Of a DNA stretch of 64,000 nucleotides, positions 1 through 11,974 are shown in pieces. This DNA is from Calliopum simillimum (lineage: Eukaryota > Arthropoda > Insecta > Diptera > Lauxaniidae), in assembly GCA_951812925.1 (NCBI GenBank), contig OX638370.1:40613948-40677947 (forward strand), in the 5' to 3' direction. Within the stretch, counting starts at the first letter, position 1, and each line of letters begins with the position of its first letter. The position numbers and the translations under genes were made by a program. The notes below the pieces were generated by a model. It was given only the letters and a program-made list of their open reading frames with translations, searched no databases and had not been told where the DNA came from.

Positions 1-238
1 CTCAAAAAACGCTTTCAGTACTGCGTTTCGAAATTTTTGCTCATATGGGAGGCGCCACGCCCACTTGTCCAAATTAGCCCAGTTTTTACTCAGAGCTTAC
101 GCTTACAATTCGTAGTATTAATGAGTATTGTGGTTGAACTGTCGTGAAAATGCTCCTAATTTTGCATTTTGAATATATTTTTTGTATGGGCGGTAGGCGT
201 GTCCGTTGACCGATTTCGATCATTTTCAATCCCACGAG
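1..238 (-). mobile_element. Family H (Helentron/DINE-1-like) copy, cut by window edge
   Basis: Partial copy of the window's main dispersed repeat, with the element's own 5' to 3' direction on the minus strand. It holds one internal unit with the GCCACGCCC motif near 51-61, then the conserved block containing TTTGTATGGGCGGTAGGCG near 181-199. That block also occurs in the copies at 54.4, 56.3 and 59.4 kb. The 3' terminus lies off the left edge. The element's 5' third is missing because the sequence passes directly into an ATGAA array at about 240. No coding potential is seen. Confidence 0.85.
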
Positions 239-241
239 CGC

Positions 242-820
242 TGAAATGAAATGAAATGAAATGAAATGAAATGAAATGAAATGAAATGAAATGAAATAAA
301 ATGAAATAAAATGAAATGAAATGAAATGAAATGAAATGAAATGAAATGAAATGAAATAAAATGAAATGAAATGAAATGAAATGAAATGAAATGAAATGAA
401 ATGAAATGAAATGAAATGAAATGAAATGAAATGAAATGAAATGAAATGAAATGAAATGAAATGAAATGAAATGAAATGAAATGAAATGAAATGAAATGAA
501 ATGAAATGAAATGAAATGAAATGAAATGAAATGAAATGAAATGAAATGAAATGAAATGAAATGAAATGAAATGAAATGAAATGAAATGAAATGAAATGAA
601 ATGAAATGAAATGAAATGAAATGAAATGAAATGAAATGAAATGAAATGAAATGAAATGAAATGAAATGAAATGAAATGAAATGAAATGAAATGAAATGAA
701 ATGAAATGAAATGAAATGAAATGAAATGAAATGAAATGAAATGAAATGAAATGAAATGAAATGAAATGAAATGAAATGAAATGAAATGAAATGAAATGAA
801 ATGAAATGAAATGAAATGAA
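242..820. repeat. ATGAA pentanucleotide microsatellite, about 116 units
   Basis: Nearly perfect array of the 5-bp unit ATGAA over 579 bp, interrupted by only a few ATAAA variants near 296-360. Because 15 bp holds three units, the minus strand reads as long open frames with the five-residue period FHFIS; these are artefacts. The array begins exactly where the family H copy breaks off. Confidence 0.98.
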
Positions 821-1720
821 CTAATTGTATAAAAGCGATGCACAAAATACCAGCAATTTTTAAACAATTCTTGAAATTTTATATTTACACATGTGTCAAT
901 GTATTCACTTCCGCTTAGTAGTGATAAACATGAACCTTTAACATGTTCACAAACACAAACTTATAAGACACATAAACACCGTGCTTTTACATTAGCATTA
1001 GACCGCCCAATATTGATGCTTCACAAGACGCATGTGGTACATCCCAGTGGAAAGAATACTTTTTACTATGCACTGGCAATAGGATTTTGTTGCTACTTAG
1101 TTTTGTCTCACGTTTATTCCTGTCATACCAAGTAAAAAATATGGTAATAGATTAGATTTCTTAGGTACGATTGGTTTAGAGCATACCATGAATCCAAAAA
1201 CAAATGGAATATATAGATTGTAAATAATGTAAAATATAAATCAAAATGAAGTAACGCATTTTATTTGTTCTGTCCTGTTGCTACGAAAATAATATGGACT
1301 GGGTATTGTGAAAATATGACGTACTTATATAGCAAAATAAATGGAAATAAATAAAATATGGCGAAGTAGTGACGTAAAACTCAACAAAACATGACTTCAA
1401 ACTGATTTTTGCTTAAGAAAACAAATAAATAGAATTTATTAAGTTAAATGTCATTAAACATATTAACATCTTCTTGGAAACATGTCCGTGACATTCATTA
1501 ATCTGCGTAGTAAGTAAAGCAAAATTGCGTTTACGTATTAAAAAAACTCTCTCTGCCTATGTGCTATCATGCTAAAGGGCACATTCATATTAATGGCAAA
1601 CACAAATTACGCATTCATATGCTTGGGTAACAGTTAAATGATTCATAATCATATTGCAAAATCTATTAAAAAAATAATAAATAATAGATATCGAAAACCT
1701 GTCGGGTTGAAAAGCCTTAG
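821..1720. other. Unassigned AT-rich DNA
   Basis: No recognisable gene or repeat. An 80-codon open frame on the + strand (893-1135) shows no family resemblance and has no supporting context. Confidence 0.5.
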
Positions 1721-1835
1721 GGCCGTTTTCTTAATGTCTGGTTAAGCACTAATCAAAACTTTTACTGACAAATTTTAGTGAAAACTCTCGGTTAAAGTTC
1801 TGATTAGTGCTTAGCTAGGCATTGAGTAAATGGCA
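1721..1835. repeat. Short hairpin element with 40-bp arms
   Basis: Arms at 1721-1760 and 1796-1835 are inverted copies matching at about 32 of 40 positions; the best-conserved core is GATTAGTGCTTA and its complement. The loop is about 35 bp. Terminal GGCCGTTTTC resembles the ends of small MITEs. No clear target duplication was identified. Confidence 0.55.
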
Positions 1836-2394
1836 CTTCAAAATTTAAAAAACTGGCTCGAGAAAAAGTAAACAAGTTAAATCAAAGCTCAAATGTTTTT
1901 AAATAAGCATTTGTATCGGAATTATTGACCGATAATTCAAAAACTACATATATTTTTCTATAATGCTTGTGAAATATAAAAAATTAAATGTTTTTTTTTC
2001 TTCTATTAACATAGTTAAGTTATCGATTTAACTATAACACTATTTATATATTGTATTTTGGTTTTTTTAGTTATAAGTTAAATTCACTTTGACTGCCGTC
2101 AATTGCTATGTTATATGTGCCAGGAGCAAGCACAATTTCTTATGTTATTTTAATCAAATGTATATTTCACTTTGTTAAACTATAGCATGTTGCGTTATTC
2201 TTTATATTTGTTCAGAATAATACTGTACATTTCTGAATCCATTAATATCAAAATGAAACAAATGAAGGTATTTCAATTTTGTTAAGATGAAAAAAAAGAC
2301 TCAATAAATTCAATTTCAATTTCAATATAATGCTTGTGATGATGCAAATCACATACGCTTATTTGCCCACACGCCGTGACTTAATCGCACAATT

Positions 2395-2475
2395 TTCATC
2401 CAACAGCCAACCAAACAGTTAACCATCCAACTAACCAACCAACTAATCAATCAACCAACCAAGCAACCAAGTAAA
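2395..2475. repeat. Degenerate AACC-type simple repeat
   Basis: A run of CCAACCAA, CCAACTAACC and similar tetranucleotide variants over about 80 bp. The flanks 1836-2394 and 2476-2919 hold nothing recognisable. Confidence 0.75.
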
Positions 2476-2919
2476 CATGCAACGATTTTACAACACTCAA
2501 GCGACATCGGACAAAAACGTGCAACTTACCTCCAACTGACATAGGACAAACACATGAAAAACTCATTGGTATTCCTGTAACTAAGCGAGGATGCGAATAA
2601 AACACGGATAATCAAACTATCGGCTAACAAAGTTTACAACCAAATGAATATCGCACCAGCAGAGAATTCCAAATGCATCCCAACGAATGTTACTTTAGAA
2701 ACTCACGCAAGGGGGCGGGCAGCCACCATTTAATAAAGGCAATGAAAGTATTTCCTGTCGGAGACGCTTTCTTTCTCTCGGTGGTCGCCGCATAGGTAAG
2801 ACGTGATCTGCGTTCATTTCCAACATCCCTCAACTTAAGACTTTTTTAACAACGAGGACACTTTCAGACATGACTGGGACTTACAATAAACAACCAGTGG
2901 ATACATTTTGTGGACAACT

Positions 2920-3030
2920 GACGGAGAGGCATGGTCTGTGATGCATTCCACGACGGACAGACGGAGACCTAGAACCAGGCACGGAGAGGCATGGTCAGTG
3001 AAGCACTCCATGACGGACGGACAGATACAT
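2920..3030. repeat. Two 60-bp direct repeats
   Basis: The unit beginning CGGAGAGGCATGGTC occurs at 2922 and again at 2982, exactly 60 bp apart, and both continue into a GACGGAC-containing tail. A 70-codon minus-strand frame (2835-3047) runs through both units and is probably a by-product of the duplication. Confidence 0.7.
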
Positions 3031-3143
3031 GCTGGAACTCTGCCCACGGGTATGAAGATTAGAATTTAAGTAATGTGATAAGTTTTTACGTGGTGAATTT
3101 AGATTATATTATTAACTAGGTTAGCATTTAACTTAATGCTTTT

Positions 3144-3915
3144 TATACCCTACACCCAGGGTATATTCACTTCGTCCTTCCGTTTGTAACGCAGAGAAGG
3201 AGGCGTGGCAGGTATGGAAAAGTATATATATTATTGATCAGCATCTACCTCCTGAGTCGACATTGTTATGTCCGTCTGTCTGCCTGGTTGACTGGGAGTG
3301 CGTGGAAATACATTTTTTGGGAAAACTGAGCAACATAATTCAATGAAATTTAGTACTCTGGCTTCTTCGTTAATGTTAGCTGGTGGGATTGAAAATGAGC
3401 AAAATCGGTCAACGAACACGCCTATCTACCTACAATAATAAGAGCGTTATTTGCAATAACAGAAGCCAAATACACATAAATACTAGGAATAGTATGCACA
3501 AGCTCTGAGCAAAAACCTGTCGATTTTGAACTAGAGGGCGTGGCACCTCCCATATAAGCAACAGTTTCAAAATGTTATACTGAAAGCGTTTTTTGAGATA
3601 ACCCAATCAAATTGAACACAAATTCTCAGATTAATTTATGCTCTGGGAAAAAACTAGGCGACCTCGGACAAGAGGGCTTGGCACCACTCAAATACTCAGA
3701 ACAGTAAAAAGAAGATCTACTCAAAATCTAGGTAAACTCAGAGAAGAGGGCATGGCACTGCCCTATATGGGCAATTTGCTCTTATAATCTACTAGGATTT
3801 ACGGAAGAATAAAAATATTTATTTTAATAAAAACTTGTATTTACAAGAATCAATATCTATCAACTAAGTGTTTAATGCTTAATATACTTACTTAAAATGC
3901 TGTGTAGGGTATTTA
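3144..3915 (+). mobile_element. Family H copy, 3' end damaged
   Basis: Begins with the 5' terminal block TATACCCTACACCCAGGG, followed by the conserved GTCCTTCCGTTTGTAACGC and GAGTCGA blocks. Two or three internal units with GGCGTGGCACC follow. It ends near the 3' subterminal repeat GTGTAGGGTATTTA at 3902-3915, but the GGCC hairpin and CTAG terminus are absent. More diverged than the copies after 54 kb, so probably older. Confidence 0.85.
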
Positions 3916-4983
3916 GTGATTAAAGTAAATTATAACGTTTGGGTAATATAAAGTTTGTAGTGAACTCGGAACGCCTACGGTTACACCCCGGCTAACGTTC
4001 ATTGCATGCTGAAAATGCATCACAGCGATGTATTCCAAATTTTTCTTCATAAAAGAATTTTTAACATTTTTTACGCATTTTAAAAATGGCCTTTAAATTA
4101 ACTTTTGCAACTGAATTACGCAACCCACACAAAAATAAAAATAATTCTAGAGATTTTCGTTCCTTAGACTAAGCCACATTAGTTGCCGCCGCAAAAAAAC
4201 TTCATAGAAAAGTTAAGCGTAAAATATTGCAGCATCATATTTTCACCTCGATATTGTCTTCATTTTAATCCTCACCCACATAAGTTCATGTAAGTTTCTA
4301 TTCAGAGGAAAATAAAAAAAAATAAAAAATTAAAAACTAAAAAACCTCTCTTGGTGTCATGAACACACACACCACTTATAATTTTCACCTGCTTGTGTTT
4401 TTAAAATATTGTTAAAGTTTTGCAAAAAAAAAAAAAAAAAAAAAAAAAACTTTCTTTTATTTTTTATTTGTTTCTCGTACTTTTTTTCATTATTTTTGTT
4501 TTTTTTTTTCTATCAGTTGCTTTTATACTTTTCTTGACATGCTTCAAGGGTACCTACCTACAAGAAAAAAACACCACAGCATCCATTTCTGTGTTCAGTT
4601 GTCCAACTTTTGCCTTTCGTGACAGTTTATGCGCTTCACTTGACAGTTATGCATACGAATATATGGCGGTATATACAACCGTTAATTCAACTTTGACATT
4701 TTATCAGTATTTTCATTTTCTTTGCGGCAACACTACGTACTGGCTCTAAGTTGTTGATGTGTCCCACTTTTATATTTCTTTTAAGCTACAAAGTTAACTT
4801 TTTTCACAAAGTTTTCATTTGAAAACGAAAATAAATATCAAAAAAAATATGAGAAATTTACCAAAAACATTTATATTTAAAAGAAAAAAAATCGTACAAT
4901 AAAATTTTATTGAACTTTCGATACGCACTGATTTAAAAGACTTTGGGTTGTTAGCATTAAACAGCATTTAGTGTAGTCCTTAG
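3916..4983. other. Unassigned AT-rich DNA with poly-A tract
   Basis: Contains a 27-base poly-A run near 4423-4449 and nothing else recognisable. A 109-codon + frame (4420-4749) opens inside the poly-A run and is rich in Phe and Leu; I regard it as compositional. Confidence 0.5.
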
Positions 4984-5254
4984 TTCAGCTAAACTAAGGA
5001 AAAACTGGCTGAAAAAATCTATGTTTTGGACTGGCCAGCTCAAAGACCTGATCTAAACCCAATAGAGGAATCTCCAGAACTATGTGAAAAATATTATTGG
5101 ATAGAAAAACTATAAAAAATTGGAAGAACTTAAGGCAAGAATTCAAAAAGCTTGGTATTCCATTCCAAAGAGCAGATGCCAAAAACTTGTGGAGGGCTTT
5201 TTTGTGGCCACACCACAAAATACTAACGTTATAAGTAATTACAAGTTGTTTTAA
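4984..5254 (+). pseudogene. Tc1-like transposase relic, C-terminal end
   Basis: Reading across frames gives SAKLRKNWLKK, then LDWPAQRPDLNPIEE in a second frame (from about 5023), then KNYKKLEELKARIQKAWYS and PKSRCQKLVE in a third. This is the end of a Tc1-family DDE transposase: the WPAQxPDLNPIE box holds the third catalytic acid (Glu), and the helical tail follows. At least two frameshifts and an in-frame TAG break it. Downstream, 5308-5332 (AAGTGTGCTATTTCTGTTTC) may be part of the 3' terminal repeat; a similar motif recurs near 5500. Everything before the second catalytic Asp is unrecognisable. Confidence 0.88.
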
Positions 5255-5730
5255 GCAGGTTATTCAATATGGTTCCTTTCCTTTTCCACAGGACTTCACA
5301 AGTGTGCTATTTCTGTTTCCAAGTGTTTCTGCATCTTCAAACTCTTTAACAGAGCTAAAAGAAGGAAAATATTTTAAGTTAGTGGTTTTTTTAAGCCAAT
5401 GAACTCCAAATTAATTTTTAATTACAATAATCCAAACGTATTTATTCGACCTACAATACATAAAATACATTTTTTTTTTTTTTTTAAATTAACTCAATCG
5501 TGCTATTTCTTTTTCCACAGTTGTGATTTAAGTTTCTTAACATAAGTACGTAATCAAATGCTCCATAAGCAAACGAAATGCACAATGATGCTATCAGATA
5601 TGATGCTGTATGATGTGGTGAACACATATGTAGATAATAAAACGCATCACTGGTGTTTTGCTATCTCATCGCACGTGTTTGTGGTCCGAAATGCTAAGCA
5701 GGGTGTAAACGTTAAGGTTACAAATCTTCA

Positions 5731-5860
5731 GAGAGGTGAGGTCTAGACTAACAAAAAATTGTGCATGAGAAGGGGGGTCTGAAATATAGCCCTCAAGAAA
5801 AAACTGATCATCTGACTTGTTTCACAAAACTAATTTTCTAAGGTCACCTTAACGTTTTAG
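5731..5860 (+). repeat. Fragment of the 34-36 kb foldback family
   Basis: Matches the left arm of the element at 34223-36094: GGTCTAGACTAACAAAAAAT, then CTGACTTGTTTCA, then CACCTTAACGTTTT, in the same order and spacing. The outer terminal 30-40 bp are missing, so this is a truncated copy. Flanks 5255-5730 and 5861-6340 hold nothing else I recognise. Confidence 0.7.
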
Positions 5861-6340
5861 AGAATCCAAGGCATTTTGCATGGTAATATCGAAAAAGATT
5901 TTTTTTCTGAACGTAAGTAGTTTAGTGTCGCGAGCCCATATATAGAACGGCCAAAACTAGTAAACGTTATCCGATTTTATAATATAGAAGAATAAGACAA
6001 TTTTAGAAAATGGGCGTAGTACGCCTCTTTTTAAGCTTACTTCCATTATATAAATGTTAGTATCGGGTTACTCGTTTAGATGTTTTAAGGCAATTAAGAA
6101 GGTTAGATGTTAACATTTTAAATGCTTTTCAACCTTTTACGATCGGATAAGAAACAAAACAGGAATGGTAGTAATAACTTAAATTTATAGTAAAATATTT
6201 CAATTTGGGAAATTTAGTCATTTAAGAAAGCCAACAAAATGACTCTTATTTAAAAATATTTAACTTAAAAACTAAGCAACTAAAATCGTTTTTGATCTTT
6301 TCTGATCGGCTAAAAATAAAAAAGGTATATGAAATATTTA

Positions 6341-6690
6341 AGGAGTGAGATCGAAAAAATCTTAACATATGCAAAATTCAATAATTTTTAAACGGTTGAT
6401 CTTTTGATTTTTTTTTATTAAATTGATAATATTTTACAAATTACAGAAAAATATAACTAAAACCACTATTTATGAACTCGTGGACCTATTTTGGTAAGCC
6501 TTCCATTAGAGATTTGATAGTTGTTTCAGACACCTTTTTGGAACAGTCTGCCCATCTCCTTTTAAAATCATAACTGACATATTTTTCGAAGATAACAATC
6601 ATCAATAACAAGATCAAAAAATTTTTAAATTTACACCCAAAAAAAATTATTAGGTAAATCGTGTGTTAAGATTTTTTCGATCTCACTCCT
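6341..6690 (-). mobile_element. 350-bp MITE derived from the D-x37-E transposon
   Basis: Terminal inverted repeats begin AGGAGTGAGATCGAAAAAAT and are flanked by TA at 6339-6340 and 6691-6692. Read on the minus strand, the first 120 bp or so match the left end of the transposon at 50215-52152. The remainder matches its right end, including the segment CTGTTCCAAAAAGGTGTCTG and the end of the transposase frame. The middle, with nearly all of the transposase, is absent. It is therefore an internal-deletion derivative that could only move with transposase supplied in trans. Confidence 0.92.
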
Positions 6691-6696
6691 TACACT

Positions 6697-6960
6697 TGAA
6701 GGGGTTAGAAACAAAGGGATACAAATGACAAAAAATAGAGCTAAGTATGTGACTAGGAACAGAGAGCATTACTCTTCTTAAGAAAAAAATACTACCTCAA
6801 CTTTTGAGTTCCTACCCCTCTTTAAAGGCCAGTTCATAAAATTCCAAAAATTTTTTTTTTTTTTTCTAGTAAATAACAAATAAAGTTAGCGCAGCGTCGC
6901 GACGCGTCGTAACAACTAACACAGGTATTTTTTAAAAATTTTCCAGAGGTCCGCTTTTCC
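6697..6960 (+). repeat. Truncated copy of the 22.2-kb foldback family
   Basis: Starts TTGAAGGGGTTAGAAACAAA, matching the terminal repeat at 22197. It follows that element through TTTTGAGTTCCTAC, the A/T run and AAAGTTAGCGCAGCG near 6881. It fades out after about 6955. The start lies 6 bp from the end of the MITE at 6341-6690. Confidence 0.75.
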
Positions 6961-7149
6961 GATTTCCGATTTCGCTGAAATTTGGTACATGGTTTCGTTT
7001 CATGCCTAATCTTTAAGAAATGACAAAAAAAATTTACGATTTTTTTGTGGCTTGTGGAGGGGTTCAAAGTGTGGATAAATCGGTAAATTATAACAAACTC
7101 TCCTCGAAAAATTGTCAATAACTTAGACATTTCTTAACCGAAATTTTTC

Positions 7150-7620
7150 GTATTTGATAAAAAGTACTAAATTTACTCCTATTTTAGTACTAAACTACAA
7201 AAAACGTGCCTTTTTTACATTCCAAAATATATTTTTTGGAAAGGCAAAAAAATAATCTTTCATATGAAAAAGAGGGAAAATTGGTATGTCTCGAGGCTTA
7301 GAAGTTATGATTTTTTGAAAATTTAAAAAAATGGTCCGACCGCAAAATGGCCCTTAACTGAAACATTTTTTAACACATTTTCATGTTTGGACCATTTTTA
7401 GAAAAGTATTGAATTAAGCTATGCGCCCTTTTTTATATTGGGCAAAAAGCACAAAATTTACTACTATTTTAGTACTAAACGACAAAAAGCGCTATAGTAT
7501 CTTTTTTCGACCTTCCAAAATATTTTTCTAGAATAGAAAACAAAACTACCTTTCACATAAATTTAAAATTAAGATGGTATCTTTAATGGTAGCGGAGTAA
7601 TGATTTTTTGAAAATTTCAG
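7150..7620. repeat. Diverged direct duplication, about 300-bp period
   Basis: The block TTTAGTACTAAAC, then ATTCCAAAATAT or CTTCCAAAATAT, then ATGATTTTTTGAAAATTT occurs at about 7180-7325 and again at about 7470-7615 with many changes. No coding potential. Confidence 0.55.
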
Positions 7621-7768
7621 TAAATGCAATATTTCGTGTTATGTAAGTAATATTGTAATTTACATCATTTTAAATTCCTCGAAAGATTTTGAAAATGAAA
7701 TTAGCCGTGCCGATTTCACTTATTGTATGAATAATGGCATTGAGTGTTGATTTTGGCTGTAAGCTATA

Positions 7769-8345
7769 GTACGAGATCCGGCAGTAAAAAAATGTATCGA
7801 TCGAGTTTTTAGTTGAAATTTAGTTTTTGCATATATTTATGAATGGGGGAATATATTTTTGGCGGGTTGCCTATCAAAATGTGGCCGCAAGTATTATCAA
7901 ATTGCGATAACTTATGAACCGTGAGTCGCACGAGAAAAAGTGCCCAGATCTTTTTTATGGAGAGTCATATGCTCTACAAGTAATTTTAATTATATGTAAA
8001 AAAAAATTTTGCGTTTAGGAGTTATTTATTAAAAACCGATTTTTTTACGTTTATTGTTTATTGCGTAAAAAAAATCGGTTTTTAATAAATAATTCTTAAA
8101 CGGTAAATTTTTTTTAAGATATAATGTAAATTACACGTAGAGCATGTGACTCTTCACAAAAAAGATTTTGACACTTTTCCCCGTGAGACTCACGGTTCGT
8201 AAGTTATCGCAATTTGATAATACTTGCGGCCACATTTTGAGAGGCAACCCAGCAAAAATATATTTCCCCATTCCTATATATATGTGAAAATTAGGTTTTA
8301 ACTAAAAACTCGATCGATACATTTTTTTACTGCCGGATCTTAGAC
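7769..8345. mobile_element. Foldback element, near-complete palindrome
   Basis: A 577-bp inverted repeat: left arm 7769-8047, right arm about 8062-8345, with only about 15 bp between them. Matching landmarks are GATCCGGCAGTAAAAAAATG and its complement at the two ends, the GTATTATCAAATTGCGATAA block, and AAAACCGATTTTTTTACG at the centre. Arms differ by scattered substitutions and small indels. TA flanks both ends (7767-7768, 8346-8347), consistent with Tc1/mariner-type integration. No open frame is present, so it would be non-autonomous. Confidence 0.92.
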
Positions 8346-9477
8346 TACTAGTGTAATCTAAATAAATCTTAATTAACCAAAAAGCTTAGGCCGCAGAAAA
8401 AATTTCCATTTTTGTCGCCCTGTGTATTTGCACAAGTTTTTCCTTGGGAATCATTTTATCTTACTTATATACTTGGAAGCTATTTTTTTTTCTTTGATGT
8501 TTTTGCTTCATCGTTTCAGTATGATTTCATTATTATCCTATTTATTATCATAATCGAATCGCATTTATTGACTCACTTAATTCTATGTAGTTTTTTTTTT
8601 CTCTTATGGTTTTTCTTTTTATCACGTTCCCTTTCTTATCTCATTCACATCAATTGCCACAAAATAAAGCAATTATCACTACAATGCAATTTCATTCAAC
8701 AGCACATCCGTCGTGTGAAAATCTGCTCTGCCTGTTCATGTATGTGTGATAATTGTATTGTATCACAGATACTTATGTCCTTTGCGAGTGAACAGCACAT
8801 TATTTCCGTCGTTTGCTTTGATTTCATATTTTTACAATACACTCATACATGTACATAATGGAACTTGAGTTGAATTAAAGAAACTTAAAGAGCGCACAGG
8901 CAACGATATATTGTCAGCATAGCAAAAATGTATACCAAAAATTACGATTTGACAGTTATCGCAGGAGTTCGTATTAGAAAAACCGGATTTTTGACTGAAG
9001 GTTAATTTAATAAGAAAAAAAAAAAAAAAAACAGTTAAAAGTGAGATATACATATTGTCATATAATTATCTCACTATATGATTATATGTGACCATTTATT
9101 AGTTCCATCCCACTGTATGAAATATAATATTCTATTTATGAACGCAGCCCATACCAGCGGAAATGCTGATTCTTACTTTCCAAGCAAACAAACCTACAAA
9201 TCTGCTCACAATCATTATTTTTTTCTAACTTAAGTCTTTCTTATTTTATAAATAAAGTTTCAGTTTCAAAGGAGAACGCAACCAACATCCAGATGTTTTT
9301 TGCTTGTTTTTTTCGTTTTTTGTAATGCTTTTTCTTCCCCTAAAAAAGAATAAATTTTCTTAATTTTTCCTACATTTCATTATCGAATTCATATTTCTGA
9401 ACTTAAAAACAACCATACGAAATTTTTTGAATTCAAACAAAACTTTGGGCTTCATATTTTGAAAAAGTTTATATGAA
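8346..9477. other. Unassigned AT-rich DNA
   Basis: A short end-like motif TTTTTGTCGCCCTGTGTA at 8410-8427 resembles sequence near 37105-37125. Poly-T tracts and chance Phe-rich frames fill the rest. No gene recognised. Confidence 0.45.
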
Positions 9478-10164
9478 CTAGTAAGGGTGGTACCTTTGAC
9501 CTGGCCAAAAATCAAATACCTTACTTCAATTTCAATTTATTATTAATATTAGCACATAAGATTAAAATAGCCATATTTACAATTTTGTTGCGTTGTAGCA
9601 AATGCAAAATTTGTTGAAATTATAAAAACAAATTCTATTGATTTTTCAAAAAACTTTTCAAATAATTTTGCATTTGCTACGATGCAAAAAGATCGTGAGT
9701 ACGGCTAATATTTCTTTTGAGTGCTTGTTTAGGATATGCCACGCATTCTTGTCAGAGTTCACCTATTTTTTTTACTGTCCTAAGTATCTGAGTAAAATTT
9801 GATTGCATTATCTCAAAAACGATTGCAGTATAGCATTTTGAAACTTTTTCTATGGGAAGTGCCACGCCCTGTTATTCAAGTTCACCTAGTTTTTGCTCAG
9901 ACCTTGCATTACTATCCCCACTATGGTTGCGTTAACGCAAAAAATTCGAATGCAGTGTACCAAATTTCAACGAATTATTTCGCTTAGTTATCCCGTGCAA
10001 AATATTTCAACAGAAAGCCAGCCAGACAGACAAACAGAAATGGCCATATCGACTCAGGTGGCGATGCTGTTAAAGAATATAAATACTTTTCTATACCTAC
10101 CACGCCTCCTTCTCTTTGTTACAATCGGAAGTACAAAGTGAATATACTCTGGTTATTTGGTATA
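9478..10164 (-). mobile_element. Family H copy, degraded, with an insert
   Basis: Starts CTAGTAAGGGTGG, then CCTGGCC and the subterminal repeat AAATACCTTAC. It is then interrupted from about 9525 to about 9745 by a foreign segment containing a small hairpin (GTAGCAAATGCAAAAT at 9594 and its complement near 9665). The family H body resumes with GCCACGCCC, CAGCCAGACAGAC, GGCCATATCGACTCAGG and CACGCCTCCTTCTC. The 5' terminal block is worn to ATACTCTGGTTATTTGGTAT. Several conserved blocks are missing. Confidence 0.8.
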
Positions 10165-11129
10165 GAAATGTTTTCAAATCTAAAAATTTAAAAATAGAAA
10201 GTTAACATATGCTTCTTAATATCTGTTTATTCTTAATACATATATCAGAAGTGTATTTTATATTTTATACGCTTCTAAGCATGTGCTTCCATTCAACATT
10301 CAAGGATGCGTATTTCATATGCTTTCCGTAATCTCATGATGTGTTGCAAATGAAATGGCATATGAAGCATGGTCGGAAAATCGAAAAAGCTTGTCAAAAT
10401 TCTCAAAGTCGCACACTGGTTCAAAATTCTAAAAAGCTGGCCAAAAGTCGAAAAGAAAGTTGTTTTAAATTAACTTTTTATGGACCTTATTGTCTATTAG
10501 ATATTCATAGACCTCAAAATATTTGGGATCCCTCCAAAAGTACGCTTCTTAGACGAAAAATTCTGTGAGTTAAAAGTAAAAATCTAATGTTCACTGTAAA
10601 ATTTGTGTGGTTACTGTAAAACTGAACCGATTTTAATGTTAGAATGTGGAATCTCTTTGTAAAAGAAAATACAATCGAACCTCTATATTTAAAACTTGCA
10701 ATAATTTATACTTTTGCGGTAATTGTGATTAACTTAAAATTAAATTATTTCACAAAATCAGTTTGCAATGGTTATGAAAAAAGCCCAGAACTGATTTATA
10801 CCACTTCATACCACCAAGATTTTTTGGATTTAAGAAGATTGAAACCTTCTCTAACACATATAAAAAAATTTAGGTGCCTTTTTTTGCCCCTTTTGTGTGA
10901 CGCGGTTTTTTCTGAAGCAATTAGAAGAAAATTTAACTTGCTTGCCAAGTGTAAATATGTGATACTCGCCCGAATTATATTATTATAGAGTTTAAACTCT
11001 ATGATAAAGGAACCTAAGACCCATTCTTATGTAGATCAATTTAACATTGCACACAACTCTATCAAAGTTAAAGTTTTAAAATAAATTTTTAAATTAGATA
11101 TAAAAATTGTGCAAGCGTTGTTTTTTGCC
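10165..11129. other. Unassigned AT-rich DNA
   Basis: Two adjacent + frames (10341-10568, 75 codons; 10644-10988, 114 codons) are the longest here. Neither resembles a family I know, and both have the base composition of the surroundings. I do not call them genes. Confidence 0.4.
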
Positions 11130-11600
11130 ATTTTGAATCCGCCATTTTATTTTTTAAAAATCTAATATCAGATTCGTAATCAGTGACCCCAAAAACCCCC
11201 GAGTAAATTTTTTTGTTGGATTTGGTTGAATATTAATGCAAATCGTCCGCCATTTTGAATCCGTCGTTTTCTTTTTTAAAAATCTAACATTAAATTCGTA
11301 ATCAGCGACCTCAAAAACCCCCAGGTAAAAAATTTCGTCTCGAAACTTTAATGATTTCGACTTTAGGCCAGCTTTTAGAGATTTCGAACCAGTGTGAGTC
11401 GGTAATAAGGGGTTTTTGATGATGCTAAAAAAAAAAAAATGGCGGATCCACAATGGTGCTCAAATAATGCTTTTCCAAATATATTCCCACGAAAGTCGGT
11501 AATTTGAGGTTTGTGATGATGCTGCTAACGAATCTGAAATCTATTTTCGAAAAAACAAAATGGCGGATTCAAAATGGAGGACTAAATACTGCTAAGCTGC
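11130..11600. repeat. Repeats built on a TGGCGGATTCAAAATGG motif
   Basis: A unit of about 115 bp containing CCATTTTGAATCCG, TTTTTTAAAAATCTAA and TTCGTAATCAG occurs twice in the same direction (near 11130-11230 and 11246-11345). Inverted, more diverged versions follow (AAAATGGCGGATCCACAATGG near 11438; AAAATGGCGGATTCAAAATGG near 11557). Overall it looks like a worn foldback or tandem element. Confidence 0.6.
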
Positions 11601-11974
11601 ATTTATTACCACCAAAAATGGCGGAGCCACAATGTCGAGCCGTTTAGTGCAAAACTATGTTAATCAATAAGAAGTGAGTTTTTTGAAATTAGATTTTGTA
11701 ACACAAAATGGCACATCCAAAATTTTGGTCAAAATTTGCTACACAGCGTCTTTATCTACAAAAATTTTGTTTCTGAGATCAATTATAACGAAAATGAAAT
11801 ACTTTACAGTAGTCCTAATAACTTTCTCGCGGGCAGCTAATTTTTTAAAGGTTTGTAGAAAAATGTACCCTGAGTAAGATGCATATAGAAACTAGACGGA
11901 TGGCCGTGGATGCTGTAACATTTATCATATTAAAAATAATTTCAACAATTTTTTTGTGTATATATTTTGGTTAC

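Noticed and set aside
156..867. Two minus-strand frames of over 200 codons with FHFIS repeats
   Set aside because: They are the pentanucleotide ATGAA array read in two frames; no non-repetitive coding part.
10644..10988. 114-codon + frame
   Set aside because: No similarity known, AT-rich like its surroundings, no supporting signals.
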